From assembly GCA_013365325.1 (NCBI GenBank), contig JABVXV010000536.1:1-29192 (forward strand): a DNA stretch of 29,192 nucleotides, given 5' to 3'. This DNA is from Dipetalonema caudispina. Lineage: Eukaryota; Nematoda; Chromadorea; Rhabditida; Onchocercidae. Numbering within the stretch: the first letter of the stretch is position 1; each line of letters begins with the position of its first letter. Both the position numbers and the translations under genes were made by a program. Under the pieces are notes generated by a model. The model was not told where the DNA came from, did no database searches, and saw only the letters and a list, made by a program, of their open reading frames with translations. Of this stretch, positions 1 through 10,784 are shown piece by piece.

Positions 1-133
<133 letters not shown>

Positions 134-2103
134 CAATAGCAAAAATGGCGATAATGGACAAGAATTGATTTTTTGCCCTTCCTACTTTTTTCCCTTCCTG
201 TTTTTCCCACTTTTTTACAATTGTTTTGTTAAAAAAAAATCGATTTTAAAATCCAAACAAAAAAAGAAAAAAATTAGCAGCGAGCAAAAAAAAATGTTAC
301 CAATTTGATGGCAAGTTTTCATTTCATTTCAGTGATAACTATAACTGAAATCATTTATATTCCAATCGATTACCTTAACTTTTGCACAATTTATGTTTAA
401 TTAAAACTTTTCATCTCTGTTTTACACTATTATTTTGATAATCCAAAAATTACCATTATCACCACTGTCATTCTCAATCATCTAATCAATTAATCGTCTA
501 TTAATCATTTTTGATAGTGTCAATTCATCGCCGATAACGAGAGATTAAATGAAACAAATTTAAAGGATAATGAATCAATCATTAGCAAAAGTGTAAGTGT
601 CAGAAAGTATTATGTCATCAATGTGCAAGGCAAATTTTTTTTTCTTTTTTCATACAAACTTATATTTTTGATAATATATTTTTGAAAGCTTAATGGCGCA
701 TAGTTATAACTGCCAAAGTCTCCTACCTCAACTCAAATATTCAAGAAAATGGAAAGATTTTATTTTTTCTAATTTTTCACCCCTCAATTTTGAGATTTTA
801 TTTTTTCTAATTTTTGTTCCCTCAATTTTGTACGAAACTTTTTTCATCCAGCGAGCAACAGGAATATAAAGTTCATTTCATGTCAATTAAACAGCTGCTC
901 TTAATGATTAAGTAATTAAAGATAAGGAAAAGGGGAAAGAAGCAATGATAAATGATAAAACGGTTGTGTTTTTTTTTCTTGTAGAATTTGCCTCTCGAAA
1001 CTCCCTTCTAAATAATTTGTTATTAGCGGAATTATTTTGTTTTTGCTCTTTTTTCTCCCATGAAGATAGAAAAATTATTGATTCATCATAAGCTTTTGCT
1101 TAGTTTTTTACTCTTGCATAGCATATTTATTCAAAAGATAAAGAAAGAAGGAAAAAGAATTTTACTCCTTTGCAAATTTATATCATTTCGAAAAAATAAA
1201 ATAAAATTTCTTTCTGTATATGACTAACTTTAAAGCCGCTTGCTAAATTTTATGAAGATACCAGACGTTTTGTATTATATTTCATGAGGAAATTTCAGTA
1301 AATTGAAATATTTGTAAATACTTCACTTTGAATGTTATTAGTTTATTCAGATTAAATCACCTTGGTGTTTTTTAAAAAAGGAAACACTAAGATTAATTAA
1401 TTACTTGAAAGTTCCTATTATATATTTCAAGGAGAATTTCTTCTTATTTGCATACACTCTTCATTCGGTAATTTTAACAGAACTGATCTCATATATCTAT
1501 ATATTATAGGTATGTCATTCTCTCAGAAGATCCTGCATAAATTGCAGATTTTAAAAATTTTGTTTTCTGACCAGTTTTTGAACTTTTATTGATTATAACT
1601 CTAACTTAACTTATATAACTTGTATAACTTAAGCTGGAAAAAATTCTACACATTTTATTAATTCTAATTTCGCGAAATTTCGTTAATCCTTTTTTATTTA
1701 TTCTAGTATTCATTTCCAATTGCAACATCTTTGGAAATAAAGTTTCTTTTTCTCTTTTTATCCTAAATTTATCTCCAAATCTTCCTTTCAGGTTTTCCTG
1801 ATTTACCAGTTATCTGCCCTTCAATATCTTATTATTTAATAAGAGCATCTCACAGGCAACCTATATAGCATGATTAAGAAAGCAACCGGATTTGTTATAC
1901 TTCAGAAATTTAAACTCACTTTTGTTTTAAATAAAAGTAGCATATTAGAATTCATGATTAGTTCCATAAACGGTTAATTAGATAAATGTGGTATCAGGCA
2001 AATAAATGGTAGATTTCAGTTTTAGGTGAAGATTTCAGCATTCAAATTTCGATATTTTATACTATTACTAATATGCTTTTTTCCTTTTTCTTTCATATTT
2101 CAG
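134..2103. other. Intergenic DNA upstream of the LAPTM-like gene
   Basis: About 2 kb of AT-rich sequence with homopolymer A and T runs and stop codons in all frames. I see no exon with family resemblance and no RNA gene. It presumably contains the promoter of the gene starting at 2184, but I cannot name an element. The segment ends in a polypyrimidine stretch followed by TTTCAG at 2098-2103. Confidence 0.6.
2092..2103 (+). promoter_or_regulatory. Probable trans-splice (spliced-leader) acceptor of gene 1
   Basis: A pyrimidine-rich run ending TTTCAG lies 80 bases before the start codon at 2184, and I see no donor or coding exon upstream. In nematodes such a 5' acceptor usually receives a spliced leader. 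A cis intron from a non-coding 5' exon is the alternative. A short out-of-frame ATG (2129) followed at once by TAG, and another out-of-frame ATG at 2168, lie between this site and the chosen start. Confidence 0.5.
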
Positions 2104-2183
2104 GCTATTGCTTATTGCTAAATATTGCTATGTAGTGTCAACAGTTTCTTTCAATTGTTGTAATTGTATGCATAACGACAAAA

Positions 2184-5100
2184 ATGTTAACAACGCAGCG
2201 TGCAGCACTTGCAGCTGCAAAAACAAATCAAACAAAGCAAATGAGAACATGTTGCAACTGTTGGCATATCAAATGCGGCATTATCATCTTGGGATTAATA
2301 GAACTTGCCGCTGTTGCTCTGATCTTGAGCGGTATCTTTGCAAAAATAATCAGCAAAAGTCGCAAATTTAATTGCGATCAAGAATTCGTATTCAGGTGAA
2401 CGATATGCTTCTGTATTACAGATAGAATATATGTTAGAACCGAAGATTTAACATTGAAATTGAATTATCAGCAATGAGTTCATATCATGCAAATTGCAGC
2501 GATTCTAATAAATGGATTGTTAGCAAATTGGAGATTTTTTTTTGAATAAGGATGAAAAAATTTTAGTTTTAATTTTTAGGAAAAATGGATTACCTCAAAT
2601 TTTATCTAAATTTTGTTTGAGAAAAAGAGTTAAAACATTGAATTTTACGCTGGTGAATAATGCTTTTTTTGCTTGCAAAGTCAGCCTAATTCATTGGGAA
2701 TCATCAAGAAAAAATGAAATGTAACATTCTCAATACAAATGAAAGTAAAACTACTTGAGAAACGAAAGATTGCAATGATCTTCAAATACTGATCAATTTT
2801 TTCGAGATTTAATTCATTTAAAAGAAACTAAACTTCATGAGAACAATGTGTTAATAAATTTAATGTAGTAAGACAATCTTATGTATCTATCAATGAAATA
2901 ATTGATGGTTATCTGGAACTTAAATGAAATTTAATTTGAAACAACAGTAAAAGTGAAATGATGATTTAATTAGAATATTCAAATATATTATTGAAGACTA
3001 TTCCAAGACTGCAATTCTTTAACACTTGACTGGACATTGGCTGGTGATTATTTCATTACATTGCTGTTATTTACCATTGCAATATGTGTATGTTTATTTT
3101 AATAATTTATTTCTTTCAATTCGCCTTTTTCAACAAAAAAAAATATAATTTATTATGCAAGCTTTTATTTAAGTATAAATTTTCCGGTATCATTGAAGAC
3201 ATGTGTTAAATAATAAATAATGATTGATATTATTGTTACTTAGACAAAAACAAAAGAAAAAATCAATATAATTTTATCTTTTGGTTTTAAATTTTCATCT
3301 GATAATCTTTTTTCAGCGGTAAAATTTACCCAATTCTTTGTCTTTTTTTTTTTTGTTATTTTAGAATTCACAAATTTTTAAAAGAATTTCTTTTTCTTTA
3401 TTTTTAATAGTAATATTACATATAATACATTCATATGTATTTCAGGTTTTACTGTTATTTCTTGGAATTTTAATAAAATCGCCACTTCTATTATTTCCCC
3501 ATTTGTTAATTCAAGGCGTTTTTTTAATCTCGTCCCTTACCTATTTTTTCCTTTATGCGCGGAGTTATTTCTATATTGATTTGTACAAAGAAAGGAAAAC
3601 TTTCGACGTTAGTTTTTTTTCTTTCAACTTTTTTAAATTTTATTTTTGTTGAAAAAATTTTTATAATTTTCCAATAGTTTTAAAAATTATATTATGCAAC
3701 TGTTTTTTACCTTATTTAAATTCACAATAGCAAATTGATATTTGCTGATCTTTAAAGCATAAAATTTTAGTGCTGTAATAAATATTGCGATTTTCAATTA
3801 TTTTATCACTTTCTTTCTAAGTGTATGTATTGTAAAAGTTGCAAAATTCCATTTTATATATTCATCATCTAATGCAGTACTCAATTTTCCTTTTAATGCA
3901 AAAAAGTTTTTCTATCCCTTTCATTTTATATACATATATGCATAGTTGGATACACTTAAAAAGCACAATATATTTGTTCTAATGTTAATTTATTTCATAT
4001 AAAGTATTTCGGATAAGATTTCCCACAAGGTCTTTTTAACCTAAATTGATTAAATAATTATCTTAATCAATTTTTTGAATTCATTCCTCCATTATCTGAA
4101 GTTATTGTTATTATTTTGAATTAACCAACAAAAGTAATTAATCATTTAAGCAACAGATCTACATTTACAGAAGTGATGTTATCATTATTGACATAAATTT
4201 TGATAAAATTACGTCCGCACAGGAATTCTCCGAAATTTAGAAATCACCGGGAAGCTGCCCAGTGTACATAAACTAAGCGCAAATTTGAAACTTGCAAAAT
4301 ATTGCAAAAAAAAAAAAAAAAAAACTTTTTTAATTTGGATTAGTTTTTCGAAATTCTCTCCCTCATTTTTAATTTTTTTGCTTCAAAAATAAAAGAAAAT
4401 AATTCATTACAAAACAATTTAATTTATAAAAGAAGGAAAAAGATAGAAAAGGAAAAAGGAAAGATAAAAATAAAACTGTAATCAATTTGCATAACATAAA
4501 GCTTCTATTTTACTGTTGAAAGTTGAAAACTTTAACAAATTTTGTATGGAAATTGAAACGATCAGTCTTATTTGATACTATATATCAGTTAGATCCAATG
4601 GCTTTTTCGAATATAAACAGTGACATACAATAAAATTATGATACTCAATAATTTGATTTTAATTAATAATCGTTGCCTTTATAGGATATTTATCTTTTTC
4701 ATATAAGAAAGAATAAAAAAAAATTCTTTTAATTTAAAAAAAAAAAATTATTTCTTTTTCATCTACAGCTTATGGCTTTATTAGAGCGGATGTGGTTGGC
4801 GACATTATTACTTATCCTTGCCGCATTTCAACTTTACATCTTTTTCACCGTTATCAAATGCTGTTTATATTTACAGGTAATTCTCATTTTTGTTTATTCC
4901 AATTAATTTTATTTCGTGTTGAGTAAAAGATACTGAATTAATTCAATATCGACTATGGAAAATGTTAACAACAATTAAACAGCAGTGAAAATCTATCATA
5001 GAATTATTGCAGATAATAAAATTAATAAAATAAAAGCAAATACTTGACCACAGAGAGTGTAGTAAATTATAACGAGATGAATTGAGTGTTTTCACGTGAA

Positions 5101-8100
5101 GTTTCATTGCGTATTCATAACGTAATGCGTGAAAATACTATGCGTTCATCAGCAATGATATTTACATGCAAAAAAAAAAACGGAAAAAAAGGAAATTATT
5201 AAACTTCAATATATATTAAGCAAAGTTAACATTTAACAGCACGTATGAAACGTTTCAAATAACGTCATCCATTCATACGTTAGACATTTATCAGGACATT
5301 GTAAAAATAAAAATATACTGGAAAATATTGTGAGTAATGAATTGATCTTTTGGCATCGGTTTTAAAATTTATAAAATTATTGTTCCAATTTTATACTTCT
5401 TTCTTGGAAACTTGAAGAAATTAAAAAGATAAAATTTAGCTTCATAATTAATTATTGTTCTCTTCATTTTATCCTGATCTTTCCAAATGTCATGTTAGAT
5501 GCTTTTGCTTATTTTTAACAGTCATTATTGACCTTATCATTGATTGATTGATTTGTTTTATTCATTTGTTCTCTCTTTCCCTCTACGTCAACTTATTGGC
5601 TTTTTTATTTTTTCGCTTTTTTTATTCGAATGATGGAATGAATGAATTGGTTATTCGGAAATTTCAAAAGCGATACAGTAAAGCAATTTTTCGAAGTAAA
5701 TTTAAGGCACAATTTATATTTATCAGTTAAGATAAGCATAAAACTTCTCAGTTGTTACTTCTGACTGATAAAGTTGATTTGTTGGAAACTTATCAATTCT
5801 GTGTTTTCATTTAACCAAGAATAATCTGATCAGTTATAATGGTGAGATGTAGTATTTAATGGTGAAGTTGAAATTGACTATATTTTGCTATTGTATGTTG
5901 CACTAATTACCATATAATTTATGCAAGATTTCAACAGTTATAAAAAAAATTTCAGACAATTGTTTTCATCCTTTTTAGATAGCATAAGTTTGCAGGAATA
6001 TCAAAAAGAACGATTACGACGTATTAGACAATTTGAGGAATGCAGCAAAAGAGTGCGAGATGCAAAGAAAAACGGTCTTTGGCGATATACCAGTTGGGGA
6101 GGTAGCTTCCAGCAGGTTAGTTCAAATCAAAAAATATTAAATAGAAATACGACAATATCATTTACAATAATTATTACAGTAGTATAATTCATGGAAGAAT
6201 AATCTTCGACTTAAGTGACTGATACCATTTTCAACTCATTACAGTATGCCGGTGAATATGATAGTGATAATCGTAAGTTGAAAAAACGTGATAAACCACC
6301 AGGACGTGTTCAATGGAATCTGCAAGCAAATATTGAATTCGGCCAGTCAAAAGATACATCCAATGCTGCCGAAATATCGAGAGAATTTAAAAAGGTTTGC
6401 TAGACAAATTACTGTACAACTTTTGCATAATTATTTTAAATTACTTCCCTATTTGTTTATTTATTTTTTATCATATTTGTTTATTTATTATCGTGTCTTC
6501 AAATTCAAGCCATGTGTATTTGCCATAATTATTTATAATCTTCATAATTAAACTTAATCTTTTGTTAGACTTTTTACAATTCATTTTCCTTTTTTATAAA
6601 TTTGCATTCTAAATTTTTCTATGTTTTGATGTCAATGCAGTTCAAGTTTTTAAAACTTTACAATGTGCATCCGAAATTTTCGAGTTCAAAACGATGCAAA
6701 ATTACTGTTTATTTTTAAAAGGAGCATTTAGATTGGAAATCTAAAATTTGCCATTATTTTACTCACTCTTCCAACTTCGTAAATTTTTATATGTTTTATC
6801 GTAAAATTATGAATACACTGTGCTACAAAAACTGATTATAACAAAATACAATTTTATTAAAATGATGAAAAAATATTGGAAAAAATCACCTAATCATTTT
6901 GCTCATCTCTCTTTCATAATATTTTCATATATAATATCTTTTTTTTGCTTTATTAAGTAGTCGACTCGCCTTTATTATCTTATATGTAAACTTATTGAAA
7001 GCTTATTTGCATAACAATCATTTACGTATTTAATAATGAAGATTTCATTTTCTTTTTCAGATAAAAGATGATGAACAAGATAGGTTACCTAATGTTATTC
7101 GAAGTATTAGTGCAGATGCCAATGAACTCAAACATTGTCATGGTGATAATGAGCATAGGACTAGTCTACCGTTACCTTTACTAAAGAAAGAAAGAGTTGA
7201 AAAGCAATCCGTAAAAGGTTTCCTTTTTTTTTTGCTTTTGTCTTACTAAAAAGAAAAGACCATTAGCTTAAAGGGTACTGCCTAAGTAATTAATATCATG
7301 ACGGATATATTGTTGAAACAATATTGATACCAGAATTATTGTTTAAGCTAAACTTTCCAATAATTATAATTATCCGATCAAATAAATAGAAATGCAAGAA
7401 GCCGTAACAAAATTTAATACATTTTTTGAAAAATTTAGTAAGTTCCTAAATAAGAATAGGAAAGTGGAAGAAGGGAGATTTTGTTAATGTTGATTTTATA
7501 ATAAATGTAGAAATGCTGCCAATTTAGAGAAAATTTTGTTAAAATTTCGTAACTTTTGAATTTTGAAATTTTCATTTTTTGGAAAATTTAAAAAACTAAG
7601 CACACTTATAATATTCTTATTTGAAAAAAGAAGAAAAGTCTAAAATTCGTTAAATTTCAGTCTTGTTTAAACTATATCTGTATTAGCTGCTATTTGAAAT
7701 CAGTCTCCTAATAAGAATTATTTACATACTCTTATTACAGTTGTACCGGTGCGACCAGTTAAGCCTGTTATTGCGACTATTTCTGCAACAATGAAAGCTG
7801 CTACTGCTACCACTAAAGATAAAGAATCTCCCGGTGATACTAGTCCAGAATTGTCTAATGCCGTGGAACGACAGCTTAAAAACAAAGTTGAAAAAAAGTA
7901 TGAATAATATTATTTAACACTTTGATACATTCATTTGTTCTCAGACACTTTATATTATACTTAACAAATGATTCATAAATTTAATTTCGAAAAAAAAATA
8001 GTCTTCGATTTACAATCAGAGCATTTATTGTTATAAATGTATATAATATTAGTTGTATTTACTATTTAATTTCGAGTCATTACTTATATTTTAAATTGGA

Positions 8101-8473
8101 AGCATATATGATTTCCCCGGTACATTTACTGTATATTTATGAGATAGGAAGTTTAAATTTTTAAAAAATTTCGAAAAAAGAAGATGTTGTATGATAAAGA
8201 CAACATCAAATGCTTTATTTACAACATGGTTGTAAATAAAGCATTTGATCGAAGATTGGAAAATTATTGGTAAAATGATTAGTTAAACGGAATGCAAAAA
8301 AAAAAAATGCAAAATAAATATGAAGCAGTCATATAAATGATACAAAATAAAATAATTCAATATTTGATTACTTCTTTCGTTGCAGATCTTCAATAGGAAG
8401 TACGACATCGTATTGCAGTACTGTGAGGAAGATATCAGTCAGTTCGTCACCACTTGCGCCATCAAATCATTAA
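2184..8473 (+). CDS. LAPTM-like four-transmembrane protein with long cytoplasmic tail (9 exons, 414 aa)
   Basis: Exons: 2184-2395, 2997-3087, 3446-3607, 4769-4876, 5996-6115, 6245-6394, 7061-7217, 7741-7897, 8386-8473. Phases agree at every junction and the total is 1245 nt. The N-terminus has a Cys/His cluster (RTCCNCWH, residues 21-28) immediately before TM1 (about 31-55), as in lysosome-associated LAPTM proteins. A short loop with CDQEF and DCN cysteines follows, then TM2 (88-111), TM3 (115-143) and TM4 (161-185). The tail of about 220 residues is rich in Lys/Arg, then Thr/Ser, and has an EYQKERLRRIRQFEE helix-like start. I see no PPxY motif of the kind LAPTM4/5 use to bind NEDD4 ligases. 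By family, it would sit in endosomal or lysosomal membranes; that role is inference. The start is the first in-frame ATG after TAG at 2133. The donor after exon 1 (GTGAAC) and the acceptor at 5995 are the least certain junctions. The longest introns (1.1-1.2 kb) lie at 3608-4768 and 4877-5995. Confidence 0.8.
5085..5139 (+). repeat. Imperfect inverted repeat in intron 4 of gene 1
   Basis: AGTGTTTTCACG at 5085-5096 pairs with CGTGAAAATACT at 5128-5139 (12 pairs, one G-T). Directly inside it, CATTGCGT (5105-5112) pairs with ACGTAATG (5120-5127) around a 7-base loop. The result is a 20-pair stem with one 8-base bulge on the left arm. It is intronic and non-coding, and its function is unknown. 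Confidence 0.75.
5241..5280 (+). repeat. Second inverted repeat in intron 4 of gene 1
   Basis: ACGTATGAA at 5241-5249 is perfectly complementary to TTCATACGT at 5272-5280. The loop itself begins with part of the palindrome GAAACGTTTC. It lies 100 bases after the preceding hairpin and shares its ACGT-rich composition. Confidence 0.7.
8183..8249 (+). repeat. Perfect palindrome with overlapping second hairpin, intron 8 of gene 1
   Basis: Two 21-base arms (8205-8225 and 8229-8249) are exactly complementary around the 3-base spacer ATG. The left arm overlaps another perfect inverted repeat: GATGTTGT at 8183-8190 pairs with ACAACATC at 8200-8207. Both lie inside the intron 7898-8385. Arm identity of 21/21 indicates a recent event or selection. 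It may be a tiny palindromic insertion or a mutational palindrome. No target-site duplication is evident. Confidence 0.9.
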
Positions 8474-8629
8474 CATTCCATAACACATTGATTTATAACT
8501 ATCATTTATTGCTAATTCATATTTTGTATACAATTAAAAAAGAAAGGAATGGAAGGAAGTACCGTATTTGCTTAAAGATATTTCAAAAGTTAATTTCACA
8601 TAATGAAGAAACCCAAAAACTGGGTAAGG

Positions 8630-8635
8630 AATAAA
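8630..8635 (+). terminator. Polyadenylation signal of gene 1
   Basis: A canonical AATAAA lies 157 bases after the stop codon at 8471-8473, the only good candidate before the next gene. Assignment is by position and motif only. Confidence 0.55.
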
Positions 8636-9201
8636 TTAAATGGAATGGATATGAAAAGTTAGCAGTTAGCTAATAGAAAATATCTCTCGAAAAAGCTTAG
8701 CAACATAGATAAAGCATGTCAACACTGCCATTGACGAATGAAAAAAACTTTCCGTTTCTAATTCAGCATTTATTTTAGAATTTATTGGGAAACTAGAACG
8801 TTTTTTTTTTCTCTTTAATATTTTAAAATTTGTTGGAAAATAAATATTTCTTCTTTTTTTTAAATGCAAGTATCAACGACTGAACGAAAAGGAGGAATAA
8901 TTTAAGAAGTTTTATGAATAAATTTTAAAGGAAGTAAACAACTCATAACAATAATGATAATCATAACTATTGGTGATGATGATTGATGATAATTATGATG
9001 ATGATAATGATGACCGATAATGATAATGGAAAAGAAAGAGGGAGTGAGGATAGAAACAGTTCAGTTCAAAATGTCGAATTCACCGTCCCTTTGATATCAA
9101 ATAATTTTGTCTCTGCGAGAATGTGAACTGGAAATGATTAAATTGAACATTTAGTGTCATTATCTCTTCCCAAACAGTGTTTTCACGTGTCTGTGTGTGT
9201 C

Positions 9202-9244
<43 letters not shown>

Positions 9245-10700
9245 GTGTGTTTGTTTGTTTGTTTGTTTGTTTGTTTGTCAGTAACCATGCAGTAAAACCA
9301 TCTTATTTCAATGATCGTTATTTGCATATTTGTTAAAGATTGGTAATAAGATTTCTCGTTCGGTTTAGCTCATTTTTCATTCCAAATATTAATTATCGAG
9401 CAACAATGACTAATTGGAAAAATGATATAACAGTAGAAATTTGTGAGGAATGCAATAAGCAACATGATAGGAGATTGATAAATGAGAAATGAATCGAAAT
9501 AAATCAGGATCGATAGTTCCGGCAACAATTCGGATGATATGCTATTGGTTGATAAGAACCTCAAATAACTTTTCAAAACATATATCGTATTCTTGTTTTT
9601 TGAGTGGTAAGAATGGTGTAAAACAAAAGTGAGGCATAGATGCCATCGTATTTTAAATTATTTAATTAATATTTAGCTAATACTTAATTACTGCTGTATC
9701 TATCTATCTTAGATGAAACGTTTGATGAACTCATAAATTATTTACAATCGCTTATGATTATGATTATGCGATAATTTACCAAATTACGTCGCATTCTTTT
9801 CCTATGTTTACATTCAGCATAATGTTGTTTATATGTTTGATGATCACCTGATTAGATGATTAGCTATAAAAAATCAAATTTTAGTTATTCCTTTTTCAGA
9901 AAGTTTCAGCAGAATTAAAGAGTTAAAATTAAAAACAAAATTTCTCTTCGTGCCTCTGACAATGTCTCAGTTTTCTAAGGAACAGGAAGAGAGAAAGAGG
10001 ATGAGAAGAAGAGAGAGAAAGAGATGGAAGAAAGGAGGGAAAATGAAGGAAGAGGTTTATTTGTGTGGGTACTGCTTGTAAGGAATAGTGTTGTTGTTTG
10101 CTGTTATCGTTTTTTTTTAATTTATCTGTTACGATTCCGTTGATACGTGATGTCTCGACATAAATTATGTGGTACTACACGTTTTACACGGCTATGTAAC
10201 ACTTCATATGTGTATAGTTACGTGATATCTTTCACGCTAACAGTTAAAATCTCACGCATCTATGTATCTACAATCACATCATTTTTTGTACTCTTAAAGT
10301 AATATTATATTTCACGCAGTTTATTTCCGTATGATTATGTATACAGTATACATTACAGTATTAACTCATCTATGGAATTATCATACTTCTCTGACCATAT
10401 GATATTCTGTTTTATCACAAATTTACCTGTGAATTAAGAGACTTTGAATAAGTCATTCTCGTTATAGTTAGTTTAATTATGAATATTCCAGTTAATCAAA
10501 GCGCATTTTATCAAGCAAGTTATTTCATTTCAGGTAAGCACAGAAAAGCCTTTCAAGCTTAGATCTTCTGAACGTTGTTATCACTTATTTTGTAGTATTC
10601 GTTTTAAATGGAAGTTTTGTTTTAAAAATTATTTTGCAATTTCTTCTGTTTCTCGGCTCTGTTTTTCGTAAATAGTGCCCTTTGTTGGTTTGCTAAGCTT
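8636..10700. other. Intergenic DNA between gene 1 and the triokinase gene
   Basis: No exon or RNA gene recognised. It contains an imperfect GAT/ATG trinucleotide tract (about 8945-9030), the compound microsatellite at 9187-9279, a purine-rich stretch (about 9984-10050) and small ACGT-type palindromes around 10140-10350, such as TGTATAC-A-GTATACA near 10339. The gap is too long for close operon spacing. Confidence 0.6.
9187..9279 (+). repeat. Compound microsatellite (TG)n-(TATG/TGTA)n-(TTTG)n
   Basis: Three simple repeats follow one another: TG dinucleotides with two TC interruptions, then ATGTGT units, then about seven TTTG tetramers. The long Cys/Val reading frame across it is a by-product of the repeat. 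Confidence 0.95.
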
Positions 10701-10711
10701 CACAATTTCAG
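10521..10711 (+). promoter_or_regulatory. TKFC: 5' end signals of the triokinase gene (possible 5' UTR intron and spliced-leader acceptor)
   Basis: TTTCAG at 10706-10711 is a good acceptor 73 bases before the start codon and may receive a spliced leader. Further upstream, TTTCAG is immediately followed by GTAAGC (10528-10539), so the same point reads as both an acceptor and a near-consensus donor. It could end a tiny non-coding exon whose intron closes at 10711. Transcript data would separate the two readings. Confidence 0.4.
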
Positions 10712-10784
10712 ACAAAAATCCATTGCTGTATTTCATTGACGGAATTTATTATCATCACCAAGAAAAGCAACAATTTAAGTGGAA

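Noticed and set aside
2108..2371. Alternative frame across exon 1 of the LAPTM-like gene
   Set aside because: It has no ATG at its start and lacks the TM1 and Cys/His motif; the overlapping frame from 2184 joins the later exons in phase.
2542..2724. 60-codon open frame
   Set aside because: It lies in intron 1 of gene 1, starts without ATG, and the flanking exons join in phase without it.
4243..4264. TCACCGGG, a mir-36-type seed, in intron 3 of gene 1
   Set aside because: No complementary arm lies within 60 bases upstream; only a tiny local GGG/CCC stem forms.
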